Positions 18,459-27,052 of a stretch of DNA of 64,000 bases are shown here, in pieces (positions within the stretch are counted from its first letter, which is position 1; every line of letters starts with the position of its first letter). Below the pieces are notes generated by a model. The model was not told the DNA's origin and did no database searches. It saw nothing but the letters and a program-made list of their open reading frames with translations. The stretch is from Paenibacillus_S sp043945595 (GTDB lineage Bacteria > Bacillota > Bacilli > Paenibacillales > NBRC-103111), in contig NZ_JBIFNP010000001.1 of the NCBI RefSeq assembly GCF_043945595.1, forward strand, positions 5,394,001 to 5,458,000, given 5' to 3'. The translations under genes and the position numbers were made by a program.

Positions 18459-18665
18459 CTAAAAAAGGCCTTTCGCGCGCACACGAGAAAGGCCTTGTCA
18501 TTTAAACAAATGTCCTCTCTCATCTCTCAGAAGCTTAACGCCTCCGCAAGATTTAGCACCGTGCATTCCTTATCTCCCGCGAGTAACGCGTTAGACAAAG
18601 GTTTGTCGGTTGCCGGGTATCATCGGGCTAGTCCCTCCACCTGCTCTTGATAAGAGTTTGAATCT
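18459..18665 (-). promoter_or_regulatory. SAM-I riboswitch (S-box) of metA-metI-metC
   Basis: On the minus strand the leader reads CTTATCAAGAGCAGGTGGAG, GGACTAGCCCGATGATACCC, GGCAACC, GGTGCTAAATC and TGAGAGATGAGAG, the conserved S-box blocks in order. A strong terminator with stem AAGGCCTTTC/GAAAGGCCTT and TTTTTT follows (18461-18497). High SAM should end transcription before metA. Confidence 0.96.
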
Positions 18666-18695
18666 TAATATTCGGTTTGGATGTTACTTAGTAAT

Positions 18696-18724
18696 AATGT
18701 ATACGAAAACCGGAAAGCCGTCAA
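18696..18724 (-). promoter_or_regulatory. Promoter of the met operon
   Basis: On the minus strand TTGACG (18719-18724) and TACATT (18696-18701) are separated by 17 bases and lie just upstream of the SAM riboswitch. Confidence 0.6.
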
Positions 18725-19179
18725 GCAATTATGCTCGGCCAATTTTTGTTTTTGGGGCATGATATGGGTAAATAAGCTGTGCAGCGTGTCCATTCCGCGG
18801 CTCCAATCATTTTAAAGAAAATAGGCACTTGCCCCTTGCTTAAGTGGAAATTGAGGGGTTATACTAGACAAGTGATTTCGACAACACTTGCAAAGGGGTG
18901 CAGCAAACGAATGGACGGAGACCCGAGGAGTAGCATCTACGTTCAACTACAACCGAATATTCGTTTGGAATACCGACGTCTGATCGCCGGCGATTCGAAT
19001 GCACCGGACCTTGCTTTTACCCATTTATTTTATTCCTGATCCGAGAAGGCCGGTCGGATCCCATGGGGGCCCCGTGCTTTTCCGTTATTTATTCTTATAG
19101 GGTGCCGTCCTGCAGCGAACCGCGACGCTTCTTTCTGTCTGTATTCCTCACGATCCAAACATGTGAAGGGGTGGAGCAG
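18725..19179 (+). other. Gene-poor stretch with a long corA leader
   Basis: A possible promoter TTGCTT (18836) with TATACT (18860-18865, 18-base spacer) would give a leader of about 300 bases before corA. It holds a CGAATATTCG palindrome near 18957 and a GATCCGA/TCGGATC stem at 19038-19060, then a T-rich tract. I see none of the conserved blocks of the M-box magnesium riboswitch. The frame at 18779-19039 lacks a ribosome binding site and recognisable content. Confidence 0.4.
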
Positions 19180-20115
19180 ATGAAAGCACGCTTGGTACAG
19201 GACGGCATTTTCACATTAGTAGAGGATATTACGCAAACCATGGACCCACCGGCGCACGGTTTTTACTGGATCGATGCCGATGTGGAGGATTTGGTCATCT
19301 TACAGCCCTTATTCCATCTTCATGAACTGGCCGTGGAGGACTGCTTAACCGAAGAGGAACAGCGTCCGAAAATTGAGCTTTACGATACGAATTATTTTAT
19401 TGTGGTGAACAGCATCCGGTTTGACGATGAAGAGATCTTTCTGAGAGCGCTGAACATATTTCTCGGCAGACATTACATCATTACCGTAACAAGGCAAAAA
19501 ATTAACGAGCTCCGTGCTCTGAAGCCTATTCTGTGGGAAGAGGAGGTTACGACCTCCGACCGGTTTCTTTACCACTTGATCGACTTGGTCGTCGATAATT
19601 ATACGAACGTCGGGGATCGGATCGAAGCCAAAATCGAGAAGCTGGAAGAGGACATTCTGATGCACACGAAGAAAACGCATCTGAATGAAATCATCGGGCT
19701 GCGAAGCGAAATTTTATGGCTCAAAAAAGTACTCGTCCCGCAAAAGGAAGTTATTGCTACGCTGCATAAGAAAGAGCTTCGGCTGATCAGCGAGCAGCTG
19801 AAAAAATATTTCGGCGACATTTATGAAAATGCCGTCAAAATTTCGGAAACCTTCGATACATTCCGCGATTTGATGGGGAACTTACGAGAAGCCTATCAAT
19901 CGAGCGTCGCCAACCGGGCGAACGAAATCATGCGCGTATTTACGGCACTGACTACCATCTTCATGCCGCTGACGTTCATTACCGGCATTTACGGAATGAA
20001 CTTCGAGAATATCCCCGGTATGCACTGGGAATACGGTGATATTACCGTCCTGCTGTTTATGGTCGTTGTCGGATTATCGATGTTTTTCCTGTTCCGGAAG
20101 AAGGATTGGCTATGA
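19180..20115 (+). CDS. corA: CorA-family magnesium transporter
   Basis: Pentameric Mg2+/Co2+ channel of the inner membrane, 311 residues from ATG 19180 after GGGGTGGAG; the longer frame from 19063 has no start signal. A large cytoplasmic domain rich in charged helices (about 1-250) leads to two C-terminal membrane helices. The signature GMN loop is at residues 272-274 (GIYGMNFENIPG), and the tail ends in FRKKDWL, typical of the family. It is monocistronic with a strong terminator. The long leader may be regulatory. Confidence 0.93.
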   Translation: MKARLVQDGIFTLVEDITQTMDPPAHGFYWIDADVEDLVILQPLFHLHELAVEDCLTEEEQRPKIELYDTNYFIVVNSIRFDDEEIFLRALNIFLGRHYIITVTRQKINELRALKPILWEEEVTTSDRFLYHLIDLVVDNYTNVGDRIEAKIEKLEEDILMHTKKTHLNEIIGLRSEILWLKKVLVPQKEVIATLHKKELRLISEQLKKYFGDIYENAVKISETFDTFRDLMGNLREAYQSSVANRANEIMRVFTALTTIFMPLTFITGIYGMNFENIPGMHWEYGDITVLLFMVVVGLSMFFLFRKKDWL

Positions 20116-20133
20116 ACGAACCCTCTATAATAA

Positions 20134-20181
20134 ACAAAGGCCCTGTGATTCGTCTCCATGACGATGAAACAGGGCCTTTGT
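20134..20181 (+). terminator. Terminator of corA
   Basis: A perfect 13-bp stem (ACAAAGGCCCTGT at 20134-20146 with 20169-20181) lies about 20 bases after the corA stop. Confidence 0.8.
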
Positions 20182-20370
20182 GCTGCTGACTAAGCTTACT
20201 TGAGCCTGAAGCTTGAGCTTGCTTGGGACAGGCCGCCTTGGGTGGAAAATCCAGCCCGTTGCCAGCAATGCCGCAGCGCGTAACTGGAATTTCTGCCGAC
20301 GGGGCCTGCCTGATTCAAGGCTTGGCCATTTCGGGTAATGAATCTAAATTGATACAGTGGGGTGATAGCC

Positions 20371-20802
20371 ATGTTTCGGAAAATTGTAGTGGCCTACGAC
20401 GGCTCGGAAACGGCCAAGCATGCATTGGACGAAGCGATCGGCATCAAGCGGATCTTCGAGGATTCCATCCTCGAGGTTATCCATGTCTATCAAATCGCCG
20501 CAGCCGTGCTCGGAGACGCGCTCGTGACAAATCCGGCTATAGTGCAGAACGAGCTGTATGAAGCGGCGGAAGCCATTACGGAAGAAGCCAGGCAGGCCAT
20601 CGTCCGGTACCCGATGGCTACGGCTCGTCTGCTCGAGGGAGGTCCGCCGGCCCGTGTTATTCTGGATTATGCGGAAGCTAACGGGTTCGAGCTGCTTATC
20701 GTCGGCAGCCGCGGCTTAGGTACCTTCAAGGAGCTGCTGCTCGGCAGCGTCAGCAATGAAATCGTCCAGCATGCCAAAATCCCGGTGCTGGTGGTTAAGT
20801 AA
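20371..20802 (+). CDS. Universal stress protein (UspA family)
   Basis: A 143-residue cytoplasmic nucleotide-binding protein of the Usp fold, linked to stress survival. It starts MFRKIVVAYDGSETAKHA with the Asp of the ATP-binding VAYDGS. The C-terminal loop GSRGLGTFKELLLGSVS matches the G-2x-G-9x-G(S/T) ATP-binding signature, and it ends in IPVLVVK. I chose ATG 20371, preceded by GGGGTGAT. It is a single gene closed by an imperfect hairpin with T-run near 20809-20850. Its partner or signal is unknown. Confidence 0.9.
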   Translation: MFRKIVVAYDGSETAKHALDEAIGIKRIFEDSILEVIHVYQIAAAVLGDALVTNPAIVQNELYEAAEAITEEARQAIVRYPMATARLLEGGPPARVILDYAEANGFELLIVGSRGLGTFKELLLGSVSNEIVQHAKIPVLVVK

Positions 20803-20881
20803 CAGGAAACCGGATCGGCAGCAAAATGTGCCGGTCCGGTTCTTTTTTGACGACTACACTGCCCATCGGCAGGCCGCTTCC

Positions 20882-21898
20882 TTAACCCGCCTCAGGCCTT
20901 CTTGCTCCTTGAACGCGGCGGAATTTCATTCTCAGCAGCCGGAGCCATTCATAAATCCGGTCTTTTTCCAGAGCGTCCATCTCTCCCTGGTTACTGTACA
21001 GCGTCTGCAGGATCGGCTTCAAATACCGGGCCCCCTGCAGCTCGAAGGCAGCCCAGGCGATTTCCTGTTCTTCGGCGGGGATTTCCTTCAGCATCGACTC
21101 GATGTACGGCTCCAGGTCATAGCCCTCACGGTCCAGCTCCTCAATCGAAAGCATAACTTCCCTGCGCTGAAGCTGCGTCTGTTCCCGCACGGCTTCCAAG
21201 CTATCTCCGCGCGAGATGGCTTCCAGCAGTCTGCGCTTCAGCTCCTGCTTGCTCCGCTCCGCCTGACGCTTACGGTCTTTCTCATGCTGCAGCCAAGCAT
21301 TGAACTGCACCGGATTAACCTCGCTCTCCACCCATTCCAACGGAAACGGCCGGAGCTGAGGATACTTGCTCGTCAACGCCAGCAGCTCCTCGCCGTACTG
21401 CGCTGCTTTATTGCTGCCCAGTCCGGGCAGCTGCCTGAGCTCCTCCAGCGTCTGCGGCAGGAACGTGCTGATCATCCGCAGCAGCCGGTTCGTTGCCACC
21501 AGAAAAGGCGCACGCCCTTCTTTATTCGCCTGCTTGAGTCTCCATTGACGTAATTCCTCGTACAAGGTCTCGTCCGCATGGAATTCACTGTAATACTGGA
21601 TCATTTGGACATAGGCGGACCGGCTGTCCAAGGCTGCCACCTCCGGCAGCATGACAACATCGAGCACCGGCTTGAAGCCATCGCTCTGTTTGGTCAGCAG
21701 CTGCTCCCGAAATACGTTCAGCATTTCTTCCCAGCCGGGACCTTCGAACCAGTCCTCATGATGCAGCTCTCCGTCCTCTTTCGTTTCCTGCCAGGCGACA
21801 AACCATCTTCCCTTGCTTTCACCTATGGATACCTGCGCGCTTCGAACCCGATCTTCCCCCACCTTCTTCTCCAAACTGTTCAGAAACAACATATTCAT
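20882..21898 (-). CDS. HRDC-domain protein
   Basis: A 338-residue protein with a central HRDC domain (about residues 120-185: LRQWRLKQANKEGRAPF, LRQLPGLGSNKAAQYGEEL), a nucleic-acid-binding module otherwise found at the end of RecQ helicases and RNase D. No helicase or nuclease motifs are present. The flanking regions are charged and helical, with a C-terminal domain of unknown type. Start ATG 21898 has AAGGAGG nine bases upstream. Similar stand-alone HRDC proteins occur in Paenibacillus. A role in DNA or RNA metabolism is likely but unproven. Confidence 0.8.
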   Translation of the reverse strand: MNMLFLNSLEKKVGEDRVRSAQVSIGESKGRWFVAWQETKEDGELHHEDWFEGPGWEEMLNVFREQLLTKQSDGFKPVLDVVMLPEVAALDSRSAYVQMIQYYSEFHADETLYEELRQWRLKQANKEGRAPFLVATNRLLRMISTFLPQTLEELRQLPGLGSNKAAQYGEELLALTSKYPQLRPFPLEWVESEVNPVQFNAWLQHEKDRKRQAERSKQELKRRLLEAISRGDSLEAVREQTQLQRREVMLSIEELDREGYDLEPYIESMLKEIPAEEQEIAWAAFELQGARYLKPILQTLYSNQGEMDALEKDRIYEWLRLLRMKFRRVQGARRPEAG

Positions 21899-22172
21899 GC
21901 CAGCATCCCTCCTTGGCGGATTATTCAACCCAACGCCAAAAAACACCTCCCCTACACTAGGTAAGAGAGGTGCTTCCTCCATCGGATTGAAATTATTTCC
22001 ATTTTACCATACGGACAAGCGATGTTCAACCTTTTTAGCCTATAAAGCTGCATTTGCTGTTATCGCAAGCATTCGATCGGAATGCCTTAGCGGATAAACG
22101 AATCCGTCCGGGGAATCCTATTCATGATCTGCTAGCCGTTCATTTCATTGCTTTGGAAAGGAGGTTCAGCTC

Positions 22173-22454
22173 ATGTGTCCGAACGACAATCAGGAAGGAT
22201 TTATCGAAGAGGATCGGCATAAGTACACCGATGTGAAAAGTGTCGAATCGCAGAGAAACGATCTCATTGCAGAGGAATTTCCCGAGGGGCCTTACGGGGC
22301 CAGCAAAATGACCGAATCGCTCGGCAAAAGCACGCCATGGCGTGAGTCCCAACGGCCGCAAAACCGTTTCGCTTACGAAAACCGTGAACTCCATGAAGGA
22401 CTATACCGCGATTATCCCGGAGAAGACGACAAGTTCGTGAACCGGGATGAGTGA
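22173..22454 (+). CDS. Hypothetical small acidic protein
   Basis: A 93-residue hydrophilic protein that I do not recognise. It starts at ATG 22173 behind GAAAGGAGG, a strong ribosome binding site. It is rich in Glu, Asp, Arg and Tyr with little hydrophobic content, so it may be disordered or spore-associated. Repeated aromatic-acidic patches (HKYTDVK, NRFAYENREL, LYRDYPGEDD) are visible. It has no cysteine beyond residue 2. It lies alone between the divergent HRDC gene and the convergent ilvD, followed by a copy of the dispersed 60-bp element. Confidence 0.6.
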   Translation: MCPNDNQEGFIEEDRHKYTDVKSVESQRNDLIAEEFPEGPYGASKMTESLGKSTPWRESQRPQNRFAYENRELHEGLYRDYPGEDDKFVNRDE

Positions 22455-22467
22455 ACGACGACAAACA

Positions 22468-22529
22468 CCCCTACAAAGTGGGGCTTAGGCTTCGAAGCGG
22501 ACTCAGGTACTTTACGGGGACCCCGAAAA
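22468..22529 (+). repeat. Dispersed 60-bp intergenic element, copy B
   Basis: CCCC-TACAAAGTGGGGCT, GCTTCGAAGCGG, ACTCAGGTACTTTACGGGG and ACCCCGAAAA, aligned without gaps to the copy at 50198. It lies 14 bases after the small acidic protein gene, before the ilvD terminator. Confidence 0.85.
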
Positions 22530-22550
22530 GTTATAAATTCTGATATGTCC

Positions 22551-22594
22551 AAAAAAAACGGCAGGAGGAGCATCACTGTTCCTCACTGCCGTTC
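22551..22594 (-). terminator. Terminator of ilvD
   Basis: On the minus strand ACGGCAG...CTGCCGT forms a stem with an inner GAGGA/TCCTC pairing and is followed by eight T. Confidence 0.85.
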
Positions 22595-22609
22595 TCTATC
22601 CTTGAATCA

Positions 22610-24296
22610 TTACACTTTCATGACGCCGCCGGTGCTTGCGTTTGTAACCAGCTTGGAATAACGAGCCAGGTAGCCTGACGTTACTTTTGGCTCGAAGCCT
22701 TTCCAGTTCGCTCTGCGTTTCTCGAATTCCTCGTCAGAGATCTCCAGGTTGATCGTACGGTTCTCCAAGTCCAGCTCGATAATGTCGCCGTCTTCAACGA
22801 AAGCGATCGGGCCGCCTTCAGCCGCTTCCGGAGAGATATGGCCGATGGAAATACCGCGGGATGCGCCGGAGAAACGTCCGTCGGTGATCAGACCGACTTT
22901 GGCGCCGAGACCCATACCTACGATTTGCGAGGTTGGAGCCAGCATTTCCGGCATACCCGGTCCGCCCTTAGCGACCTTCATAGCGGATAACAACGACATG
23001 GCCTTCTTTAACATGGCCGTTAGCGATTCCGTACAGCGCATCTTCCTGGGAATCGAAGCAGATGGCCGAACCTTTATGGTAGCCGCCTACGGATTTATCA
23101 ACCGCGCCTACTTTAATGATAGAGCCTCTTGGCGCCAGGTTACCGAACAATACGGCCAAGCCGCCGCGCTCGGAATGAGGGTTGTCCAGCGGATGGATAA
23201 CATCCTTGTCCAAAATTTCGCAGCCCGCTACGTTCTCGCGAAGCGTTTTGCCTGTTACGGTGATGCAGTCGCCGTTCAATGCGTCCGGTTTTTTGAGCAG
23301 CTCGTTAATGATCGCGCTCACGCCGCCGGCATTGTGCACATCCTCGATATGGTAATCGGAGGCAGGAGCGATTTTGGCCAGATGCGGCACGCGGTTGGCC
23401 ACTTCGTTGATCCGTTCGATCGGGTACTCGAAGCCGGCTTCGTGCGCCAGAGCCAATGTGTGAAGAACGGTATTCGTGGAACCGCCCATCGCCATATCCA
23501 ATGCGAAAGCATTGTCGATGGCTTCCATGGTTACGATATCGCGAGGCTTGATGTCCAGCTTGATCAATTCCATCAATTGCTTGGCGGAGCGTTTAACGAA
23601 TTCCTTACGTTCCGGAGAAACCGCCAGAATCGTACCGTTACCAGGAAGCGCAAGACCTAAGCCTTCCGCCAGGCAGTTCATCGAGTTGGCTGTGAACATA
23701 CCTGAACAGGAACCGCAAGTCGGGCAGCCGTATTGCTCAAGCTCGAGCAGGCTTTTCTCATCGATTTTACCAACCTGATAAGCGCCTACGCCTTCGAATA
23801 CGGAAGTCAGGGAAATCGCGCGGCCGTCGCTTGTTCTGCCGGCTTTCATCGGTCCGCCGCTGACGAACATCGTCGGAATGTTGACGCGAAGCGCGCCCAT
23901 CATCATGCCCGGCGTAATTTTATCGCAGTTCGGGATACATACCATACCGTCAAACCAGTGAGCGGAAACAACCGTCTCCAAGGAATCGGCAATAATCTCA
24001 CGGCTTGGCAGCGAATAGCGCATACCGATGTGACCCATTGCAATACCGTCGTCTACGCCGATCGTATTGAACTCGAAAGGAACGCCGCCGGCTTCGCGGA
24101 TCGCTTCTTTAACAATTTTACCGAATTCCTGCAAGTGAACATGACCGGGAACGATATCAATATAAGAGTTGCATACCGCAATAAACGGTTTGTCGAAATC
24201 TTCTTCCTTCACGCCGGCTGCACGCAGCAAGCTGCGGTGGGGAGCACGGTCGAAACCTTTTTTAATCATGTCACTTCTCATTTTTGGCTTAGACAT
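22610..24296 (-). CDS. ilvD: Dihydroxy-acid dehydratase, frameshifted near 22972
   Basis: Iron-sulfur enzyme of valine, isoleucine and pantothenate synthesis, dehydrating 2,3-dihydroxy acids to 2-keto acids. Cluster cysteines are seen in FIAVCNSY, IPNCDKITPG and CPTCGSCSGMFTANSMNC. The first frame ends in VVIRYEGR, TAA; the second resumes with KGGPGMPEMLAPTSQ and runs to TGGVMKV. Removing one base at 22971-22974 (GGTCGCTAAG to GGTCCTAAG) restores the usual YEGPKGGPGMPEM and 561 residues. Probably a sequence error. The gene is monocistronic, starts at ATG 24296, and no leader attenuator was found. Confidence 0.92.
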
Positions 24297-24496
24297 AGGA
24301 CTGGAAGGCCTCCCTGTAGGATGTATTTAGATATCATCATTTATCGTGGTTCTATCATTCTATAAATTCTATCATGTTTGTCGACAAATGAAAATGTTCT
24401 GACACGAAATATTGATGGAAGTCTTTTGCCGGGCTGCATATATTAATGTATAATCAGGTTACGACAGATGCAATTATAGAACGGAGTGTGAAACGG

Positions 24497-24790
24497 ATGT
24501 CCGAATTTGACTATTTATACGACTCTACCGAGGAAACGACGACCCGCTTTGTCTGTTTGGTGGGCGAATCGATGCGCCGTTTCGATCTGGCCATTACGAA
24601 TACAAACCGCTTTTACGGTAAAAAGATGGTAACCGACCTGCAGAGCGGCCGCACGGCCGTAATCGGCCCCGACGATTTGCAGGAGGAAGGCTATATCGAG
24701 CACGTATACAAATTGACCGAAGAGGAAGCGGTCGAACTGACCCACTTTTTGGAGCAGATCGTGGGAGCCATTCATTTCACCGATATTTAA
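24497..24790 (+). CDS. DUF3055-like small protein
   Basis: A 97-residue soluble protein starting at ATG 24497 (MSEFDYLYDSTEETTTRF) behind ACGGAGTG; the frame extends to 24446 without a better start. It resembles the short Firmicute family DUF3055, of unknown function, in length and in the segments RFDLAITNTNRFYGK and DLQSGRTAVIG. The C-terminal half is acidic and helical. The gene is divergent from ilvD and closed by a terminator at 24832-24872. The family call is from memory and should be confirmed by a profile search. Confidence 0.6.
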   Translation: MSEFDYLYDSTEETTTRFVCLVGESMRRFDLAITNTNRFYGKKMVTDLQSGRTAVIGPDDLQEEGYIEHVYKLTEEEAVELTHFLEQIVGAIHFTDI

Positions 24791-24831
24791 TTCGGTGCAG
24801 CGATGCCCCGCTCCCCGGCGGCAGCAAGAAG

Positions 24832-24872
24832 AAGACCGGTTCAGCCGACAAAGGCCGACACGGTCTTTTTTT
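24832..24872 (+). terminator. Terminator after DUF3055-like gene
   Basis: AAGACCG (24832-24838) pairs with CGGTCTT (24861-24867) and runs into seven T on the plus strand. Confidence 0.75.
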
Positions 24873-24904
24873 CATGTGAACCCTATTCGTTCGGCCGCGT
24901 GTTC

Positions 24905-25222
24905 TTAACGCTTGACCAAGTCCTCGCGGACCGGTGTAAACGTATCCAACAAAATGCTCGGCTCCAGCGCCAGTGCGCCGTGCTTCGCCCCGCTAGGGAT
25001 GTAAATGGTTTCCCCTTGTCCGATAACGCGTTTCTCGCCGTCGATCGTAAATTCGAGCTTTCCTTTGATACAGTATGAAAGCTGTTCATGCAGGTGGCTG
25101 TGCACATAGCCTTCCGCGTTGGCTTCAAAATGAACTTCCATCATCATAATGGTTTCGCCCGGTTCGAAAATTTTGCGTTTGACGCCCGGCTCCGCATTTT
25201 CCCATACACCAATGTTGCTCAT
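24905..25222 (-). CDS. Cupin-domain protein
   Basis: A 105-residue single-domain cupin from ATG 25222 (GGGAGG upstream). Cupin motif 1 is YVHSHLHEQLSYCIKGKLEF (metal ligands His, His, Glu), and motif 2 includes IYIPSGAKHGALAL. Such small cupins bind a metal and act as sugar or ligand sensors or as enzymes; the substrate here is unknown. The gene stands alone near the left end of the IS element, which is downstream in the opposite sense of gene order and does not disrupt it. Confidence 0.85.
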   Translation of the reverse strand: MSNIGVWENAEPGVKRKIFEPGETIMMMEVHFEANAEGYVHSHLHEQLSYCIKGKLEFTIDGEKRVIGQGETIYIPSGAKHGALALEPSILLDTFTPVREDLVKR

Positions 25223-25361
25223 ATTCCATCCTCCCGAATCGTTCAGAATAGTTGCTGCCTCTTCCACTTTCAGAATAAAGAAATCCATCATCTATTATAC
25301 TTGAATTTCATTCGCAATAGATTGTCTTTTTTTTAGAGTGTATTGTAAAAAAACGCTACCG

Positions 25362-25370
25362 GTAGTCCTT
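25362..25370. repeat. Target-site duplication, left
   Basis: GTAGTCCTT directly abuts the left inverted repeat of the IS and recurs at the right end. On the minus strand it continues as AAG GAC TAC CGG TAG, the original last codons of the interrupted regulator. Confidence 0.88.
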
Positions 25371-27052
25371 GAGGCCACTGAAGAACTTACGTTTTTTCGG
25401 TGAGTCCAGGCGTTAGGCGAAAAAAATGCGGCACCTGTTCCGATTTTCTCGGAGGGTACCGCATTTTTCATAGGGCTTTACGCTATTTTTTAGTCAGCCA
25501 GTTTCAATATCCGCTTTAAGTTTACTGCGAATATGGCCATAGCTCCTTGTATCTGCATGCCTAACAGACCCGAGGACGTGGCTACGTCGTACCCGTGCCG
25601 GTGCTTAAGTTCGCTGTTTTTGGCCTCGATCTTGTACCGTTCTTTCGCCTTCTCTTTGAAATACTCCGTTTCCTGGAATGCCATCTGCTCGGCGTGCTCC
25701 CCGGATTTAATGCTCACCGAGTACGTTTTACTTTTAGAGCCCTCCTTGTAGCATCCTTCTTTGAAGGGGCATCGTTTGCATAGCTCCACATCGAAATAGT
25801 AAGTGTCCTTTTGGTTTTTGCTGATTCCCTTTTTTCCTGTCCGCGCTTTCCGAATCGCCATATGGCCTGCCTTGCATACATACATGCCTGCATCTTTATT
25901 GAATTCGAATTCATCTTCCTTTTTGCGCATACCCTGGGTGATTTGTGGGTTAAGCCGGGAGACGAGTTCAATCTGATTTTCCTTGCTGTATGCGATGTTT
26001 TCTTTTTCCGAATAGGCCATATCGCCAATTACCGTCTTTACATCCATGCCCGCAGCCTTGCTTTTCTCGATGAGCGATTGCAACTGCTTGCCATCGTTCT
26101 TCTCTCCGGTCGTTACAATTGCCGCCGTAATGATTCGTTCCTCACTCATGGCAATATGCGTCTTATAGCCAAAAAACGAGGAATCTGCACTCTTGTGGCC
26201 GACGCGCGCATCCTGATCTTGCGAGATGCGCAGTTGTTCTATGTCATCCTCGACGGTCTCTTTTAGCAGATTCAACGGTTCTGTAATCTTAGGCAGTTGG
26301 GCGATACCAAGCCCGGTTTCGGTAACCTCGATGAGCTTCTGGCAATAGTCGATCTCGGCCTCGAGCGTATCCACGGCGTTCTTGGCAGGTAGCTTCCCCT
26401 TCAGCGATTCGTCGATAGAGTAGATGGCTTTTCGCAATTTGCGGGAACGGTCCTGTAAAATCTCCCTCGGTGATTTCTGGTTATAACGGGCTTTTGTATG
26501 CGTCGCGTCCACGATGATGGAGGTGCTCGTTAAAATCCCTTGCGCAGTAGCTAGTTCAACTGTCTTGCCGATGAGCAGATCCAGCAGATCCATGTTTTTT
26601 AACCGCAACTTGCGGAACTTCGTAAGGGAGCTCGGGTCGATGACGGCTTCTTCCGGAGCCATCTGAAGGAAGTATTTAAAAGACATATCGTACCGGGAGC
26701 GCTCGACCAGATCCACGTCCGACACCTCGAAAATAGCTTTCAGAAGCAGATATTTAAACATCCGCAACGGATCGATGGCGTTACGGCCGTTGTCCAAACA
26801 GTAGTTAGCTTTCAATTCGTCGTAGACGAAGGAGAAGTCAACCAGCTCATTTATCTGGCGTAGCATGTTGTCTTTCGGCACGATGAGGTCATATAGCGCT
26901 GTGTATGGGCTTAATGCAAAAGAAAGTTGAGGCTGGAACATGGTCTTCACCCTTCCGACGTATTACTTTAAAGTATACAAGAAAAAAGGCACAGCGCCCT
27001 CAAAATATTGAGAGTCTGTACCTTTTCATTAACGGACTTTTTCAGTGGCCTC
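25371..27052 (-). mobile_element. IS1182-family insertion sequence, complete
   Basis: A 1682-bp element bounded by inverted repeats GAGGCCACTGAA (25371-25382) and TTCAGTGGCCTC (27041-27052), and flanked by the 9-bp direct repeat GTAGTCCTT at 25362-25370 and 27053-27061. It holds one transposase gene. Hairpins with T-runs lie inside each end (about 25420-25470 and 26980-27025) and may block read-through. The insertion site is in the last codons of the response regulator gene to its right. Confidence 0.92.
25490..26941 (-). CDS. IS1182-family transposase
   Basis: DDE transposase of 483 residues, intact. The N-terminal part (MFQPQLSFALSPYTALYDLI) and the segment YDMSFKYFLQMAPEEAVIDP are typical of IS1182/IS5-like transposases. 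The first catalytic Asp is in SIIVDATHTKARYN, the second in TVIGDMAYSEKENI, and the Glu near the end in YKIEAKNSELKHRHGY. A Cys cluster (CKRCPFKEGCYKEG) may bind zinc. I chose ATG 26941 (GGAAGG nine bases upstream) over the GTG at 26950. The full frame and matching ends suggest the element may still be active. Confidence 0.93.
   Translation of the reverse strand: MFQPQLSFALSPYTALYDLIVPKDNMLRQINELVDFSFVYDELKANYCLDNGRNAIDPLRMFKYLLLKAIFEVSDVDLVERSRYDMSFKYFLQMAPEEAVIDPSSLTKFRKLRLKNMDLLDLLIGKTVELATAQGILTSTSIIVDATHTKARYNQKSPREILQDRSRKLRKAIYSIDESLKGKLPAKNAVDTLEAEIDYCQKLIEVTETGLGIAQLPKITEPLNLLKETVEDDIEQLRISQDQDARVGHKSADSSFFGYKTHIAMSEERIITAAIVTTGEKNDGKQLQSLIEKSKAAGMDVKTVIGDMAYSEKENIAYSKENQIELVSRLNPQITQGMRKKEDEFEFNKDAGMYVCKAGHMAIRKARTGKKGISKNQKDTYYFDVELCKRCPFKEGCYKEGSKSKTYSVSIKSGEHAEQMAFQETEYFKEKAKERYKIEAKNSELKHRHGYDVATSSGLLGMQIQGAMAIFAVNLKRILKLAD

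Noticed and set aside
18779..19039. Small gene of 86 codons upstream of corA
   Set aside because: No ribosome binding site, no recognisable content, and it overlaps the likely corA promoter and leader.
18866..19179. M-box (ykoK) magnesium riboswitch before corA
   Set aside because: The conserved blocks of that RNA could not be found in order; left as an unassigned leader.
25490..26941. Transposase as part of a larger composite transposon
   Set aside because: Inverted repeats and 9-bp target duplications flank this single gene exactly; no second copy or cargo lies in the window.
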